In this document: positions 10,337 to 22,743 of the stretch, one piece after another
Numbering within the stretch: position 1 is the first letter of the stretch
Layout: every line of letters begins with the position of its first letter
Source of the DNA: Carya illinoinensis
Taxonomy: Eukaryota; Streptophyta; Magnoliopsida; Fagales; Juglandaceae
Direction of reading: 5' to 3'
Length of the DNA: 64,000 bases
NCBI RefSeq assembly: GCF_018687715.1
Contig: NC_056761.1
Coordinates: 16,754,001 to 16,818,000 of the forward strand
Notes under the pieces: model-generated
What the model was told of the DNA's origin: nothing
The model's database searches: none
The model's input: the letters and a program-made list of their open reading frames with translations, nothing else
Made by a program: the position numbers and the translations under genes

Positions 10337-11255
10337 GGCTATCTACAATGATATTCACAATGAGAAATGATTCTTTTTTGACATTGTTAAAAATGCCTTG
10401 TTTCCTTTTGTATAAGATGGTGAGTGAATGCTTAAGGATATGCAAGAAAAATAAGGAGAAAAAAGTGTCGAACACGGTTAGGGAATAGGAAATATTTAAC
10501 TAACATCTAAGAATTTTTGCTCTAATGCACCTTGACGCTACTTCAATCACTTTCATACATTAAGTGGATTCGTGAATGTGCATTGATTAAATTATGATTA
10601 TCTTTACTTAAGAAGTTAAACCACATTCATCAATGTCATCTAATCCACAGTTTCCAAGCAATAAAAGGAAGTTCACGAATCTTACATCTAAGGGACATTT
10701 TATCAAACACCATGTGTGCAAATCAGAAAATCACTATTTTCCATTCCCTAGAGTTCAATCTAACCTAGAAAAAATTACACTACTTAGAATCATTTGACAC
10801 AATTGAATATAATCCAACATGCAAGTGACACTAAGCAACCAACGTAAATCAAGCAAAACTATAACCCAAAATAATCCAACTTAAATCAACAAATCCAACA
10901 AAGCATGAAAATAAATTCCAACTCTAATAACTACCAAAAATACAAGAGTGGACTTAAGGGAAACTAAATAAGAAAAACTTAAATATAAATGCACTGAAAA
11001 TGAAATACAGCACAGCAGGAGAATTTATCAAGAGCAAACTATTGTGACCAAAGGTGAGAACCGGTGGAACTTGGGAGTTGGCTGAGAACAGTCTACAACT
11101 CTCTAGCAAGATCGCATCCTCTCCTCCCCTTGGGTTCGTCTGATGCATTCTGTTCGTCTTTTTTTTTTTTTTTTCTTCTGGTCCAGCACCCCTTTTTCTT
11201 CTAGTTCTCCCTTTCTGAAGTGCCAATTGTCCTCACCACCAAAGGGGAAAACTAT
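10337..11255 (-). repeat. Main part of the Athila-like 3' LTR
   Basis: From CTACAATGATATTCACAATGAG (10343) to ACCAAAGGGGAAAAC (about 11255) it matches 24203-25097 of the 5' LTR nearly base for base with small differences. Beyond 11255 the two diverge: this copy lacks the 5' 890 bases or so of the LTR seen at 25098-25989. The LTR is therefore truncated at both the B insertion and its start. Confidence 0.8.
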
Positions 11256-11410
11256 TCATGATTCATCAGTGTCAAAGCGACGTGCTTATGAAGGAAAAAT
11301 TGTCTATCATGCATTAACAAAATTCAATAAAAATCACTATCAAACTATGAATCAGCACTTTACCCATTCAGCCTAAACACATGAGAACACATGATTTCAA
11401 ATTCCAATTC

Positions 11411-11427
11411 ACTCCCCCCCTCCCCCA
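11411..11427 (-). other. G-rich tract after integrase (polypurine-like)
   Basis: On the - strand the bases read TTTGGGGGAGGGGGGGAGTG, downstream of integrase. Athila/Tat elements usually have a G-rich tract in this position. The region 11256-11737 otherwise shows no coding sequence; because the LTR start is missing, I cannot say this tract is the plus-strand primer. Confidence 0.45.
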
Positions 11428-11737
11428 AACTGAATAATGCAGTGTCCTCAATGCTAACAGGAAAAGAAAGGAAAAAATGTAAAGGTAAGCAAACAATGCA
11501 GAAAATTAAGCAAGGAAAAAACAACAAAATAAAAAAGAAGCAACAAAAGAGATGGAATTCAGGGATCACAAGGCTTTTGGACAAAAAGAGTTTCATTACC
11601 TAGGTCATAAGTGGAAATAAAAGGCTTAAGGCAGTGAACATTAGCAGTGAATGATGTATTACTCTTGGGATTCTAAATTTCTATTACCCCATGAGAATGA
11701 ATTTTTGTTATGACATATGGACCAATCCAATGGGATT

Positions 11738-14074
11738 TCAGTTTACTAGGAAAATTTGCAAACGAGAGTTATAAAGAACAACTTCCTGGCCAAGTGTGAA
11801 ATGCTTAGGATGGATGTGTTTGTCATGCAGAATCTTCATACGCTTCTTCGCCAGTTGATCATTGTCATAAGCATTCCAACTGCCTTCATACAATTTATTG
11901 ATATGCAATTTTCTTAACCCTAAGGCATCATCAAGTGACAAGTTAACACGTTTTATGGCCCACAAAGCTCGATGTTGAATGTCAATAGGTAAATGACAAG
12001 CTTTACCATAAACTAATAGATAAGGAGACATGCCTAGATTAGTTTTAAAATTTGTCCTATGGGCCCACAAAGCATCAAGAAGCTTAACCGACCAATCTTT
12101 CCTATTAGGATTTACAGTTTTCTCCAAAATGATTTTTATTTCTCTGTTTGCCAATTCAGCTTGTCCATTTGTTTGGGGGTGATAAGGGGTGGAAATCCGA
12201 TATGTGATACCATATTTGTTCACAATTGTAGAAAATGGTTTGTTGCAAAAATGAGAACACTCGTCACAAATGAGAACCTTAGGCATGCCAAATTGAGCAA
12301 ACAAAGATTGTAAAAATTTTAGCACAGCATGATGGTCATTGGTTTTGCAAGCGATGGCCTCAACCCACTTTGAAACATAGTCCACAACCAATAAAATATG
12401 TGTTTCCAAAGGAAACCAGAAAAGATCCCATGAAATATATTCCCCAACAATCAAAGATTTCTAAAATAAGAATAGGGGAAAAGGGCATCATGTTTCTTTT
12501 GCTAATGGATCCCAACCTTTGACAAGACTCACATACTTAACAAAAATTGTAAGCGTCCTTAAACATGGAAAGCCAATAAAAACCGCTTTGCAAAATTTTT
12601 ACCACCGTTTTCTTTGCTGAAAAATGACCGACACATGCACCCATATGACAAAATCTCAATACTGAAGAAAACTCATCATTAGGAATGTATCTCCGAATTA
12701 ATTGGTCAGAACAATATTTGAAAAGATGAGGATCATCAAAGTAGAAACGTCTTACCTCGGATAAAAAACAACACTTATCTTGGGTGGACCTTTCAAAAGG
12801 CATTCGTTCAGTCACCAGATAGTTGACTATGTCAGTAAACCAGGGAGTTCTATGAATCACAAAGAGCTGCTCATCCTGGAAACTATCATCAAGAAGAAAG
12901 CTGACATTTGAAAAGGAGGATGATGGCAATCTAGAGAGGTGGTCAGCTACCACGTTTTCAACTCCTTTCTTGTCCTTAATGTTGATGTTGAACTCTTGAA
13001 GTAGTAAAATCCAGCGGATTAAGCATAGTTTGGCATCTTTCTTAGCCAACAAATATTTCAAAGCAGAGTGGTCAGTGAAAATAGTAACAGGAGAACCAAG
13101 AATGTAAACCTGAAATTTATCAAGAGTAAAAACCACTGCAAGTAATTCTTTTTTATTAGTGATGTAATTTTTTTGGACATCATTCAAGGTTCTACTGGCA
13201 TAATAAACAACAGAATGTATATTATCCACACATTGATCCAACATAGCACCCAACGCATAATCACTTGCATAAGCCATAATTTAAAAGGGAATGTTCCAAT
13301 GGTGGGGTTGCATAATGGGGGTGGTCGTAAGTAATTCTTTAAGGGTTTCAAAAACTTTTTGGCACTTATCAGTCCAAACAAACTCAATATCATTTTGTAA
13401 AAGAGTGCACAAAGGTTTTGCAATAGAACTAAACCCTTGAATAGACTGCCTGTAAAAGCCAGCATGGCCAAGTAAAGAACGAATATCTTTAACCGTCCTA
13501 GGGATAGAAAGTTTAGTTAATAATTCAATTTTTGCCTTGTCGACCTTTATACCTTCCAAAGAAACAATATGTCACAAGACAATGCCTTGAGTAACCATAA
13601 ATTGGCATTTCTCCCAATTAAGTAAGAGATATTTTTCCTCACATCTTTGAAGAACACGTGCCAAATTATGCAAACAATTTTCAAAAGATTTAAAAAAAAA
13701 AAAAAGAAGTCATCCATGAATATTTTTCAAATATCCTCAATTATGTCAAAAAAAATACTCATCATGCTTCTTTGAAAGGTGGCTGGGGCATTACATAAAC
13801 CAAAAGGCATTCTGGTAAAAGCAAAAGTGCCAAAAGGATAGGTGAAAGTGGTTTTCTCTTGGTCCTCAAGCGCTACAACAATTTGATAATAACCAGAGTA
13901 TCTATCCAAGAAACAGTAAAATGCATTACCAGCCACTCTTTCTAAAATTTGATCCAAAAATGGTAAAGGAAAATCATCATTCCTACTGGATTAATTAAGT
14001 TTTCTATAATTAATAAACATTCTCTAGCCAGTAACCTTTATAGTTGGAATCAACTCATTTTTATAATTTTTAAC
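11738..14074 (-). pseudogene. pol: RT, RNase H and integrase of the Athila-like element
   Basis: Reading leftward from 14074, the RT fingers are broken by stops (near 14023 and 13993), then FLDRYSGYYQIVVALEDQ, FAFTRMPFGLCNAPATFQRS and the catalytic FMDD (about 13710), which is followed by an expanded A tract. The thumb has LLGHAGFYRQSIQGFSSIAKPL (13500-13430). RNase H reads AYASDYALGAML, NYITNKKELLAVVF, FTDHSALKYLL and VVADHLSRLP (13277-12940). Integrase follows with a His-Cys zinc region (12650-12520) and a DDE core: VDYVSKWVEA, ICDECSHFCNK and NGQAELANREIK (12454-12120). Stops at about 13280, 12536 and 12455 make it non-functional. The start of RT is separated from this piece by B'. Confidence 0.88.
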
Positions 14075-14699
14075 TATGACGCCTCCAGATTCCGTTTGGG
14101 ATCGAACTGACATCTGAAGCGTCGGGACATGCAACACAAGGTTACATGCCCCCGTTCATGACATATAAGATGCAATGTTCCTAACATGCATCTAATATTA
14201 TGCAATATTCGCAGTAGAAATTTTTTTTTCTTTAGCAATACTATGCACCAAACTAAAAATATCTCAAATACTTGAAACATACTTCATACATAAAGGCATA
14301 CTAAACAACCATGATCACAACATTAGTCCAAAATGGTTGTGATCAAAAGAGTACTGGAGATACAACTCCATAAGTACAAGTAGTAACCTAAGTTAATTAC
14401 TATGCCATCATCGACATCGCACCGTAGCTTAGTCGACCGTGTTCAGTTGGTGGGATTCTGATTCTCCTTTGGGTCCTGTAACAAGATCTACCATTCGGGA
14501 GGGGAATGGTAGTTGAGACTACCACAATGAGATTTGATTACAAATCTCAATAAATTAACAGGAAACTCCCACACAGGTTAATGATGCATGCATGGCAGTA
14601 AAAGAATGAATGCATAATTAAAGTCATAAGTAAACATAGCATAACTTGACATATAGTATGGCATAACTGACATAACCTAAACTAAAACGTGAACTGAAC

Positions 14700-15150
14700 T
14701 TTACTTGACATGACATGAACTTGAACTTAAAACATAACATGGACTAGCAACATAACATGAACGGGAACTTGAAACATAATATGAACTTGAAACATAGCAT
14801 GAACGTGAACATACATAACATAAACATGAACTTTAACTTAACATAAACCTGAGCATAACATGACATAAACATGAACTTGAGATATAATGTGAACGTGAAC
14901 ATAACATAACATGAACGTAAACTTAAACATAACATGTACAAGAACATAACATGACATGAACGTGAACTTGAACATAACATAGACATGATCGTGGCATGAT
15001 ATGAACATGAACTTGAAACTTAACGTGAACATGAACATAACATAACATGAACGTGAGCTTGAACATAACATGATATGACCATGAACATGAAACTTAACGT
15101 GAATGTGAACATAACATAACATAACATGAACTTGATCTGAAACTTGACTT
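14700..15150 (-). repeat. Degenerate minisatellite in element B'
   Basis: The reverse complement of the B array: variants of AACATGAACGTGAACTTGAAC. It is shorter than in B (about 450 against 600 bases), so unit number differs between copies. Next to it, at 15190-15370, is a separate triplicate of about 50-60 bases around CAATCAGAATGATTCCA. Confidence 0.75.
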
Positions 15151-17932
15151 AACATAAACTTGGAATCTTACTTCTTTACTTAACATGAACTTGGACTTGA
15201 ATTCTGACAATCAAAATAATTCCGCCAGTCATTTCGTCAGGAATAGTGAACAATCAAAATGATTCCACCCAACATATTCCATCAGGGATACTCAGACAAT
15301 CAGAATGATTCCATCATGAGTATTTTAAATAAGATATCCTAACAATCAGAATGATTACACCAGGAGTATTTGCATAACTGAACTTGAACTTAACTCGAAA
15401 GACATGACTTACTTGAGATGAAAACATTTCGTAACACAACTTAACATGTAACAGATATCATACTTAACATGACATACTTGCAATAGTAAATATTATATGA
15501 TATGACATACATGTAAGATATGACATACTTATAACATATAGCAATACGTGACAAAATAGATTGTGTAACAGATAAATATTTGTGACAGAATAAATCATGC
15601 ATAACATATAAACATGTAATGACGTGGCATGGCATGGAATATATGATAACATACATACATAAATTGTAGTTGCCTTACCCATCACACATACACAGTAAAC
15701 TGATAGTAAGTTAGAAGCTAACTTACCTCAATCGTCACGATCTATGAGAATAAAGCGCGAAACATGAGAAACTGTAAGAGGGCAATCTAAAAGCTAAAAA
15801 TTTAATTACTAACAATTAAAAATATGAAAACAAGCTAACTTAGAGTAAAATTACCATTTTACCCTCTACCTGTGGGAAAATGACCATTTTACCCATAACT
15901 TGAAGATTTCACATCCTAACTCCAAAAATTTTCAAAATTTACTTTCCTCACGTAAATTTTGTCCTAAACTCAAATATCAACTCAGAAAAATTAAAAACAA
16001 ATCACAACTATAGAAAACACATTATGGTTGAAACATCTATAGGCCATTTCTCTCGGTTTTTGTTGCAATCCCTTCCAACTTCAAAACTCATGCTAAAACC
16101 AAAATTCTGCAACAAAGATCCTCCTATCCTAAGTTTAAAATCATAATTAAAACATCCATTTAGAAAAATCTAATAATCAACACCAAACTTTTCGTATAAA
16201 GATCTAAACCCTTGAATCACAAGGTTTGACCCTAAATCAAAACATATCCAAGAATTCCAAAAAAATCAAATCTTACTTCTAATATATTCATAACATCATT
16301 CTAAGATAAACCATACTTTAAATCATCAAACTAAAGTCACCAAAATCACAAAATAACACCGGAGTTTTTGGTTTTACACTTAGTCCAAAAACAGAAACTT
16401 TTTCTTAGCTAGCTTTGATCAATCTCTTGATCCATGGCTTAAAAAGATGAGATCTTCAAACTAAAACATCACATGGTTTAAAAATGTGTCCTAAAGAAGA
16501 TACAACCATAAAACTTAAAATCACATGGCTAAAACTCAATAAAACATGGATCTAATCCAGAAACATCAAATCTTAGGCCTAACCGAAATCCTCTTGCATA
16601 GAAAAATCATATCTTTGAAAATAATATTAAATATCTTCAAAATAACATACTAACATGAAACTAAGAGACTTTGTATCATCATATAAAAATATCAAAGCCT
16701 TTAGAGTAAGATCAAACCATGAAATATTCAAACTTTCCCCAAATAAAAACTGTTTTTCCACTTTCAGTTTTCAAGTTTCTAGATCTAAGAAAATCTATCA
16801 CCAAAAGCTTTATTCATGCAACAAAACCTCAATTAACACTCATAAACACATTATAATAACACTCCATAAAATGTTTGGACCAAGATATGTCTATTAGCTT
16901 TGACAAAAACTCCAAAACATAACATATGCCCAGAATAACCTTTCCATGGTTAAAAATACTTTTGACCAACCAAATGACCATGGAATGATACGAATAATAT
17001 ATCTACGGAAACTATACTCAAAGGGGAACAACTTTTATGAAGGAGTCACCATGTTAAAATACTTACAAAGGGTCAAAAATCTCAACGCAAAAAGTCCCAG
17101 AAATCTACCCGAGAGTGCTCTTTTGGGTTTCTCTCTAAGAACGGGGTGAAGAAGTGATTAATGGGAAAGAAGTGTGTCTTACACGACTCTAGACTTCTGG
17201 AGGGAGAAGATATGGGCTTGAATGACCCTTGATTGGAGGTGGCTATGTGACATAAAGTAAAGAATAGTGAGGGGAAAGGACTGCCTACAGAATATGTGAG
17301 GTATGGAGGTTGATGAGGTGGGTTTCTCCATCTCATCAAGGCACTATTGGATGCAGCCAAGGGCAGTGGATGGTCTGCCATGTGGGGGAGGAAACTTCTT
17401 CAAGAAGCTTTGCCAAGGTGGCCAAATTCGTGGGTCTTCGTGGGCCTCAACCAAGTGGACTTCAATTTGGGTTTTAAAGGGGGTTTGGTTAGGTTTTGAG
17501 ATTCTATCAAGCCCAAATTCAATTTTTCTTGGCCCAATCAAATTTTCAAGGTTTAAAAGGTTGGATGATGATTTCATAACAAGAATTTGAGAAATTAATA
17601 GCATGTGGAAGTGATTTAATCAAGTGATTAAACACAATGCTAGAAATTGGATCAAAAATGGTTTGAAGGCCAACTTTAGGGTTTGGGAAAACCGTTTAGG
17701 GTTTCGGTTTCAACCAAGATTTTGGGGTTTTCAATTGAATTCAAACCATTTAGGATTTCACTAGGGTTGAAATCATCTTTCATCTGTCTCAATTTGGTTG
17801 ATCAGATGAAAAAAAGTTTTACTTAGGTGGCATGATCTCACACATTGATTTTCTTCACAAATCCATCTAATGGTTTCTCTTTGTACCAAGTGTCTAATAC
17901 TATTCACTATGTGTGGCTAATATCTTGTCATG

Positions 17933-19951
17933 TGTTATACCCCGTTTTTGGGTGTATTTTCACTGAAAGAGTTGTTTTTAATTTAATTAATATAGTAGTC
18001 CTTTTATTTTAAATTATTGTATTTTAAATTGGTTTTATTTTAGTTTGATGTGGTGTTTAATTTATTTTAGTCGTTTTATATTTTTAAAATCGTTTTGTCG
18101 GACCAGTTTTTGGATTCCAGAGGTGAGGATTGGACTTCATTTCTTTTCCCTCATCTTTTCTTTTTCTTTTCTCTTCTTTCTTTTTTCTTTTTCCTTTTTC
18201 TTTTCCTCTTTCTTTCTTTTTCTTCTTTTTCTTTTTCCTTCTCTCTCCCCACGTGCGCAAGGCTCTCTCCCTCTCTTCCCGTCGCCGATTGGTCCTCAGC
18301 CCAAAACCACCGCCGTCAGCCGATGTGGCCGACACAACCACCACCGTTCGACTCCCCTCTAGCAGGTGAACACCCCCACCAAAAATCACCTCCATCCTAG
18401 CCACCGTTAACCCCCTAGAGTCCATCTAAGCCGCAAGGCTTTTTGTCGTTTTCGGCACCGTCGCTCCACCTCCGGCCACTATCTCTTCACCACTTCTTCC
18501 CCTACCTCTTGCCGTCCTAACCCACCCAATTTCGGCCCCGATCCGTTGCTGGAGCAGCTCCCACGAGCTCAACTCCGTTTAGCCCCTTTTTGCACTTCCA
18601 CCGCCGTTTCCACCGCCACCCATGGCCAAAGCTCACTTCCTTTAGCTTCATAAATATCTCAAGGCCATTCCCTATCAATTTCGTGTCTTGGTTTGTCCCC
18701 GCTCGAAAGTGGATAATTTACTACCCACGGCCACAGTGTAAAATATACTGTTACGTTACTTTTTCTCCGCCGTTTGCAATGTCGTAAGCTTTTGAAAAAT
18801 ACCTTATAGCGTTGTAAGTATTTTTCAAACTCTATTTTAGATTTAAATATATTTTTTCTCTTACAATAAATTATTGGATTGGTTGGTTGATTCCGGACTG
18901 AGTCCGAGGAGTTCGGGGGTCGGATGGATTGAGGACAGAGTTGCTTGGTTTGGTTGTTTTGTGATTGGTTGGTTAATTGTGCCTTGAGGGGTGCATTACA
19001 TGGTGCATTCATGTGCCTTTTATTAAATTGAGAAAATCTGGCTTTTAGGTGTAAATGGATTTTCGGGTGCGTGTGTATCATGACCCCAAGCCGAGATGGG
19101 GTATTATCTCGGTGGAGCTCATCTGGTCACTCGGGAACGTAATATACTAAGTGACGTCCCCTGGGTTGTCGTTCGGCAACAACGGGAGCGGGCGGGATGC
19201 TAGCGCTCTCGTACCGACTCCGTGGCCTTTTGCTTGCAAGGGCTAGAGGATGCTTGGCTATGTACGCGCGGGGCGCGGAACTGGGCATCGCTCGTTTAGG
19301 TGTCACACGCATGGTCGTTACCTGCGGTGTGGCACAGGAGCCAGGGTGTGCGGATGACCCCTAGGAGAGGTCGTGGTGCATTCGGATTAATTGGTTATTG
19401 ATATGAGTTGCTTTTGGGCCAAATGAGACTTTTGGCGTGAGTTGGAAAGTAATACGCTTTTGGGGCCAAATGGGTTTTTTTGGCGTGCGTGGAAAAAATG
19501 TGGTTTACGGGTCATGTGCATTTGCATTCTTTTATGCATATTGTTTGAGTTTTAATATGCTTTTATTTAGTGGCGTTTGGATCTTACTTACCTGCGGCAC
19601 CATTTTGGTACCGTAAATTTTGATGCAGAGATCGAGGATGAGGAGGAGGCTGAGCCCGAGGAGGCGACTCCGCTGGAGTATTGAGTTGGAGTTTATGTCT
19701 TATAGCTGGTTTTGAAACAATATTTGTAGCTTGTAATATTTTATTATGTATGTTTTGAACGGCTTTGTATTAAACCAAGAAAAATTCTGGTACTTAGTTA
19801 TATGACTTTGTTTATCCGCTGTGTGTTTTCTCTTGCACACTTGTTGCATGTACACACACTTGGCACTTGACGATAGGGTGGTGACCCGTGTTGTCATCAT
19901 CCGGACGTCTCGATTTCCCCGTGCCCGTACGTGGGATTTGGGGGCGTCACA
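17933..19951 (+). mobile_element. Solo LTR of the element A family in B'
   Basis: It starts TGTTATACCCCGTTTTTGG and ends TTGGGGGCGTCACA, 2019 bp, and is related to element A's LTR along its whole length. No internal domain is present, and B' sequence lies directly on both sides, so it is a solo LTR left by LTR-LTR recombination. The flanks are TCATG (17928-17932) and TCAAC (19952-19956), a decayed 5-bp duplication. A CT-rich tract is at 18140-18250. Confidence 0.82.
19616..19684 (+). other. Acidic short reading frame in the solo LTR
   Basis: The codons read NFDAEIEDEEEAEPEE then ATPLEY and TGA, the same as the acidic tail at 2119-2187. The upstream part of the frame is shifted in this copy. 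Confidence 0.3.
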
Positions 19952-20453
19952 TCAACTGTCCAAATAAAACTTCTCTAACCTAATTTGAACATTCAACATT
20001 GTGATTTTGAAAACACTGCACTTAGTATGCTAATCGAGGTTACTATTCACTCCAAAAAATGTATAATAAAATTAGTACTAAAAAATCCTAAATATTCATA
20101 TTAACCTATAGTGAAAATCATTTACCAAAACTCAACCCAAAGTGCCACTAAAATTAATTTCACAATTTTGAACAGTTGTTTCGTCCGAAATTATGAAAAT
20201 GGGTTATTGCGCCATAAAATCCTAATAATCAACTAAGTCTACTAGCGTAAACCATAACATATTCTGACACTTTTAAATACCTCAAACAATTAAAATCGTA
20301 TTTCTAACACCATAGTGAATGATAACATTGACTATGTTGACAGACTAAAACCTCTGTGATTAGTCGATTCGTGAAAACTTACAGAGTTTTCACAAGGTTC
20401 CTAAAGTCTATAGAAATTCTACTATTGAATTTCTAGCAAGCTGTTACATTAAC

Positions 20454-21997
20454 AACAGTTAAACCAAATTTTTTTTGTACCACCTGAGTTGGGCTTAGCC
20501 ACTTACTATTTGAGATGGGGTAGATGATACCCATTGCAAGCAATTTGAGCACTTCCTTTTGGACAACCTCCTCCATGGTGGGGTTGAGCCTATGTTGAGC
20601 ATCTCTAACTGGTTGGGCATCATCCTCTAGGTAGATTTAATGAGTGCAAACAACAGCATCGATTCCTTTGATGTTGGCTATGGTCCATCCAATTGCGCTT
20701 AGATGCTTCTTTAAGACTTCAATCAGAAGGCCTTCCTCTTTCTGATTTAATTTTGAAGATATTACCACAGGGAATGTGCCTTCTTTAGGGCCAAGGAATG
20801 CATATTTTAAATCCTTAGGAAGTGGTTTCAGTTCCAACTGGGGAATTTCTTCCTCTGAAGATTTAAATATATCTGCTGGTGGTAGAGTCTCAAACTGGGG
20901 CTACCATCTTGCACTTGTGGCTCGTACCTCTAGTGGTGAAGAAAAATTTGCAACACAATCTAACACCTCAAGAAAATTTTCATTAGCAAGGTCAGTTTCC
21001 TCATTAAGCAAAAATTCAGAAGCTTGAAAAACATACTCATCATCTGAAAGGGGAAGGGTTGAGCAAATGATTTCTGTTGGCATCAAACCATCCATAGCAT
21101 TCAACTCACTTGTGTCGTCAAAGTGGTTCGGCATTTTGCATGCGTTGAAAACATTTAACTCAAGCGCCATGTTCCCAAAAGTGACCTTTGGGATGTTGCT
21201 TCTAAAATTGATCAAAGTATTTAATGTAGCTAGAAATGGCCTCCCAAGGATGACAGGACCTTGAGAATTGTTGGCACTTGACTGATGCATATCCAAAATC
21301 ACAAAGTAACCTAGATAGTAAAACCTGTCAACTTGCACAAGCACATCTTCCATAACTCCTCTTGACTTTTTAATTGATCTATCAGCTAAGTGGAGCATCA
21401 TTGTGGTCGCCTTTAATTCTCCCAAATCAAGTTGCTCATAGATTGAGTATGGCAACAAATTCACACTACTGCCCAAATCCAACAAAGCTCTAGCAATTCG
21501 GGATTCACCAATCATGATGGAAATTGTAGGGGAGCCCAGATCTTTATACTTTGGAGGGGTCTCGTGCTGAATTATCGCACTAACTTGTTCCGTTAAAAAG
21601 ACTTTTTTCTTTACATTCAATTGCCTCTTCACTGTGCATATTTCCTTCAAGAAATTGGCATAAGAGGGAATTTGTTGAATGGCCTTCAACAACGGTATGT
21701 TGATTTTTACTTGCTTGAACACCTCCAAAATTTCTTTTTGTTGTCTACCCTTGGTAGTCGACACAAATCTCTGAGGGTATGGTAACCCAGGCACATAGTC
21801 CTTCTTCAACTCCTCAATTTTTTGACCCATAGGTTCATTCTCTTTTTGTTGGTTCCCACTTGAGTCAACCTATGCCTTAGGTGATTCCGTTGCATCTTCC
21901 AAGACCTTGGGGCGCTGTTCAAACTCAAAATCATCTTCAACTGACTGCCTTGGTTCGGCTTGTTCAAGAGTATCCGGTCGCTCAACATGTTGACCAC
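20454..21997 (-). pseudogene. pol: Protease and RT start of the Athila-like element
   Basis: A long frame (21830-20901) reads MGQKIEELKKDYVPGLPYPQ and includes the aspartic protease: ARALLDLGSSVNLLPYSIYE with the flap and the GPVILGRPFLATLN end. Athila/Tat proteases have this D-L/T-G-A/S-x-N form. After a stop at 20901 the RT lead-in follows (20837-20637, ELKPLPKDLKYAFLG and VLKKHLSAIGWTIANIKGI), a second stop at 20637-20639, then RLNPTMEEVVQKEVLKLL and the fingers to 20454, where B' starts. A frameshifted piece at 21997-21806 links to gag. The protease would cut the gag-pol polyprotein; stops and shifts show it is dead. Confidence 0.88.
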
Positions 21998-22055
21998 TCC
22001 TAAGTGTGATCACTGCTTTCACTGGTTTAAGATTTTCAGCTGAATGCACTTGTGA

Positions 22056-22500
22056 TCAATGTTTTGAATATCGTACCGGAAGTCATACTGGTCAAGGCAT
22101 TGGAACAAAATATTTTGGTACCGGTACCGTTTCGTGTACCGTTTCAGGATGGTCGATATATGAATAAATTATATATATAAATATATAAAAATTATATTCC
22201 AAAATAATAGTCTATATATGAATAATTTATACATAAATACATATACATATATATAAATTATAAATAATCTAATCTGAATTGGGGTCAAAAAATAAGCTTA
22301 CAATTTGAAGAAATGAAAAAAAAAAAAAAAAGTAAAGACAGAAATATCGGCCGGTACGTAGGCCGGTACAGGACGAAATATCGGCCGGTATAGCCGGTTT
22401 TGAGCCAGTACGAAACAGGTATAATACCTGGCCAGCAGTATATACCAAACCAGTGGCCAGTACAATATATACCAGCTGGTATACAGTATTTTACCCTTAT
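22056..22500. mobile_element. MITE-like foldback element inserted in the Athila-like element
   Basis: About 445 bases with no coding match to the element around them. The left end has GTTTTGAATATCGTACCGG and the right end the inverted GGTATACAGTATTTTAC. GGCCGGTA motifs repeat inside, around an AT-rich centre and an A tract at 22317. The ends are imperfect inverted repeats and I could not fix a target duplication, so the superfamily is open (Mutator- or hAT-type possible). Confidence 0.55.
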
Positions 22501-22743
22501 GGGTTGGATTGAGCTTGAGCTACAACTTTACCCTTATCCAAGGTGTTCAGAGTAGGCATTATTTTTCTAAAAGTGCCTCTAATTTCATTGATAGCCTGAG
22601 AATTTTGAGCATTGGTTGAATTTTGACTTGCTATAAATTACTGAAAGGTGGCAACCATTTGAGCAATTGTATCATTCCAGTGACTTCTTAGGAGGCTGGA
22701 AAGGCTGCTGGTATTGAGTCATGGGAAACTGCTGAAAGTTACT

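Larger units (their letters stand above)
14075..20448 (-). mobile_element. Element B': second very long solo LTR, opposite orientation to B
   Basis: On the - strand it begins TGTAACAGCTTGCTAG at 20448 and ends GGAGGCGTCATA at 14075. A perfect TTAAC duplication flanks it (14070-14074 and 20449-20453). The host pol frame continues on both sides within RT, so this is a clean insertion. Without the solo LTR inside it (17933-19951) it is about 4.35 kb and collinear with B except for a differing block near 15190-15400. It has no gag or pol. Confidence 0.85.

Noticed and set aside
14075..20448. B' as an autonomous element with its own genes
   Set aside because: No gag, pol or transposase motif on either strand once the solo LTR is taken out.
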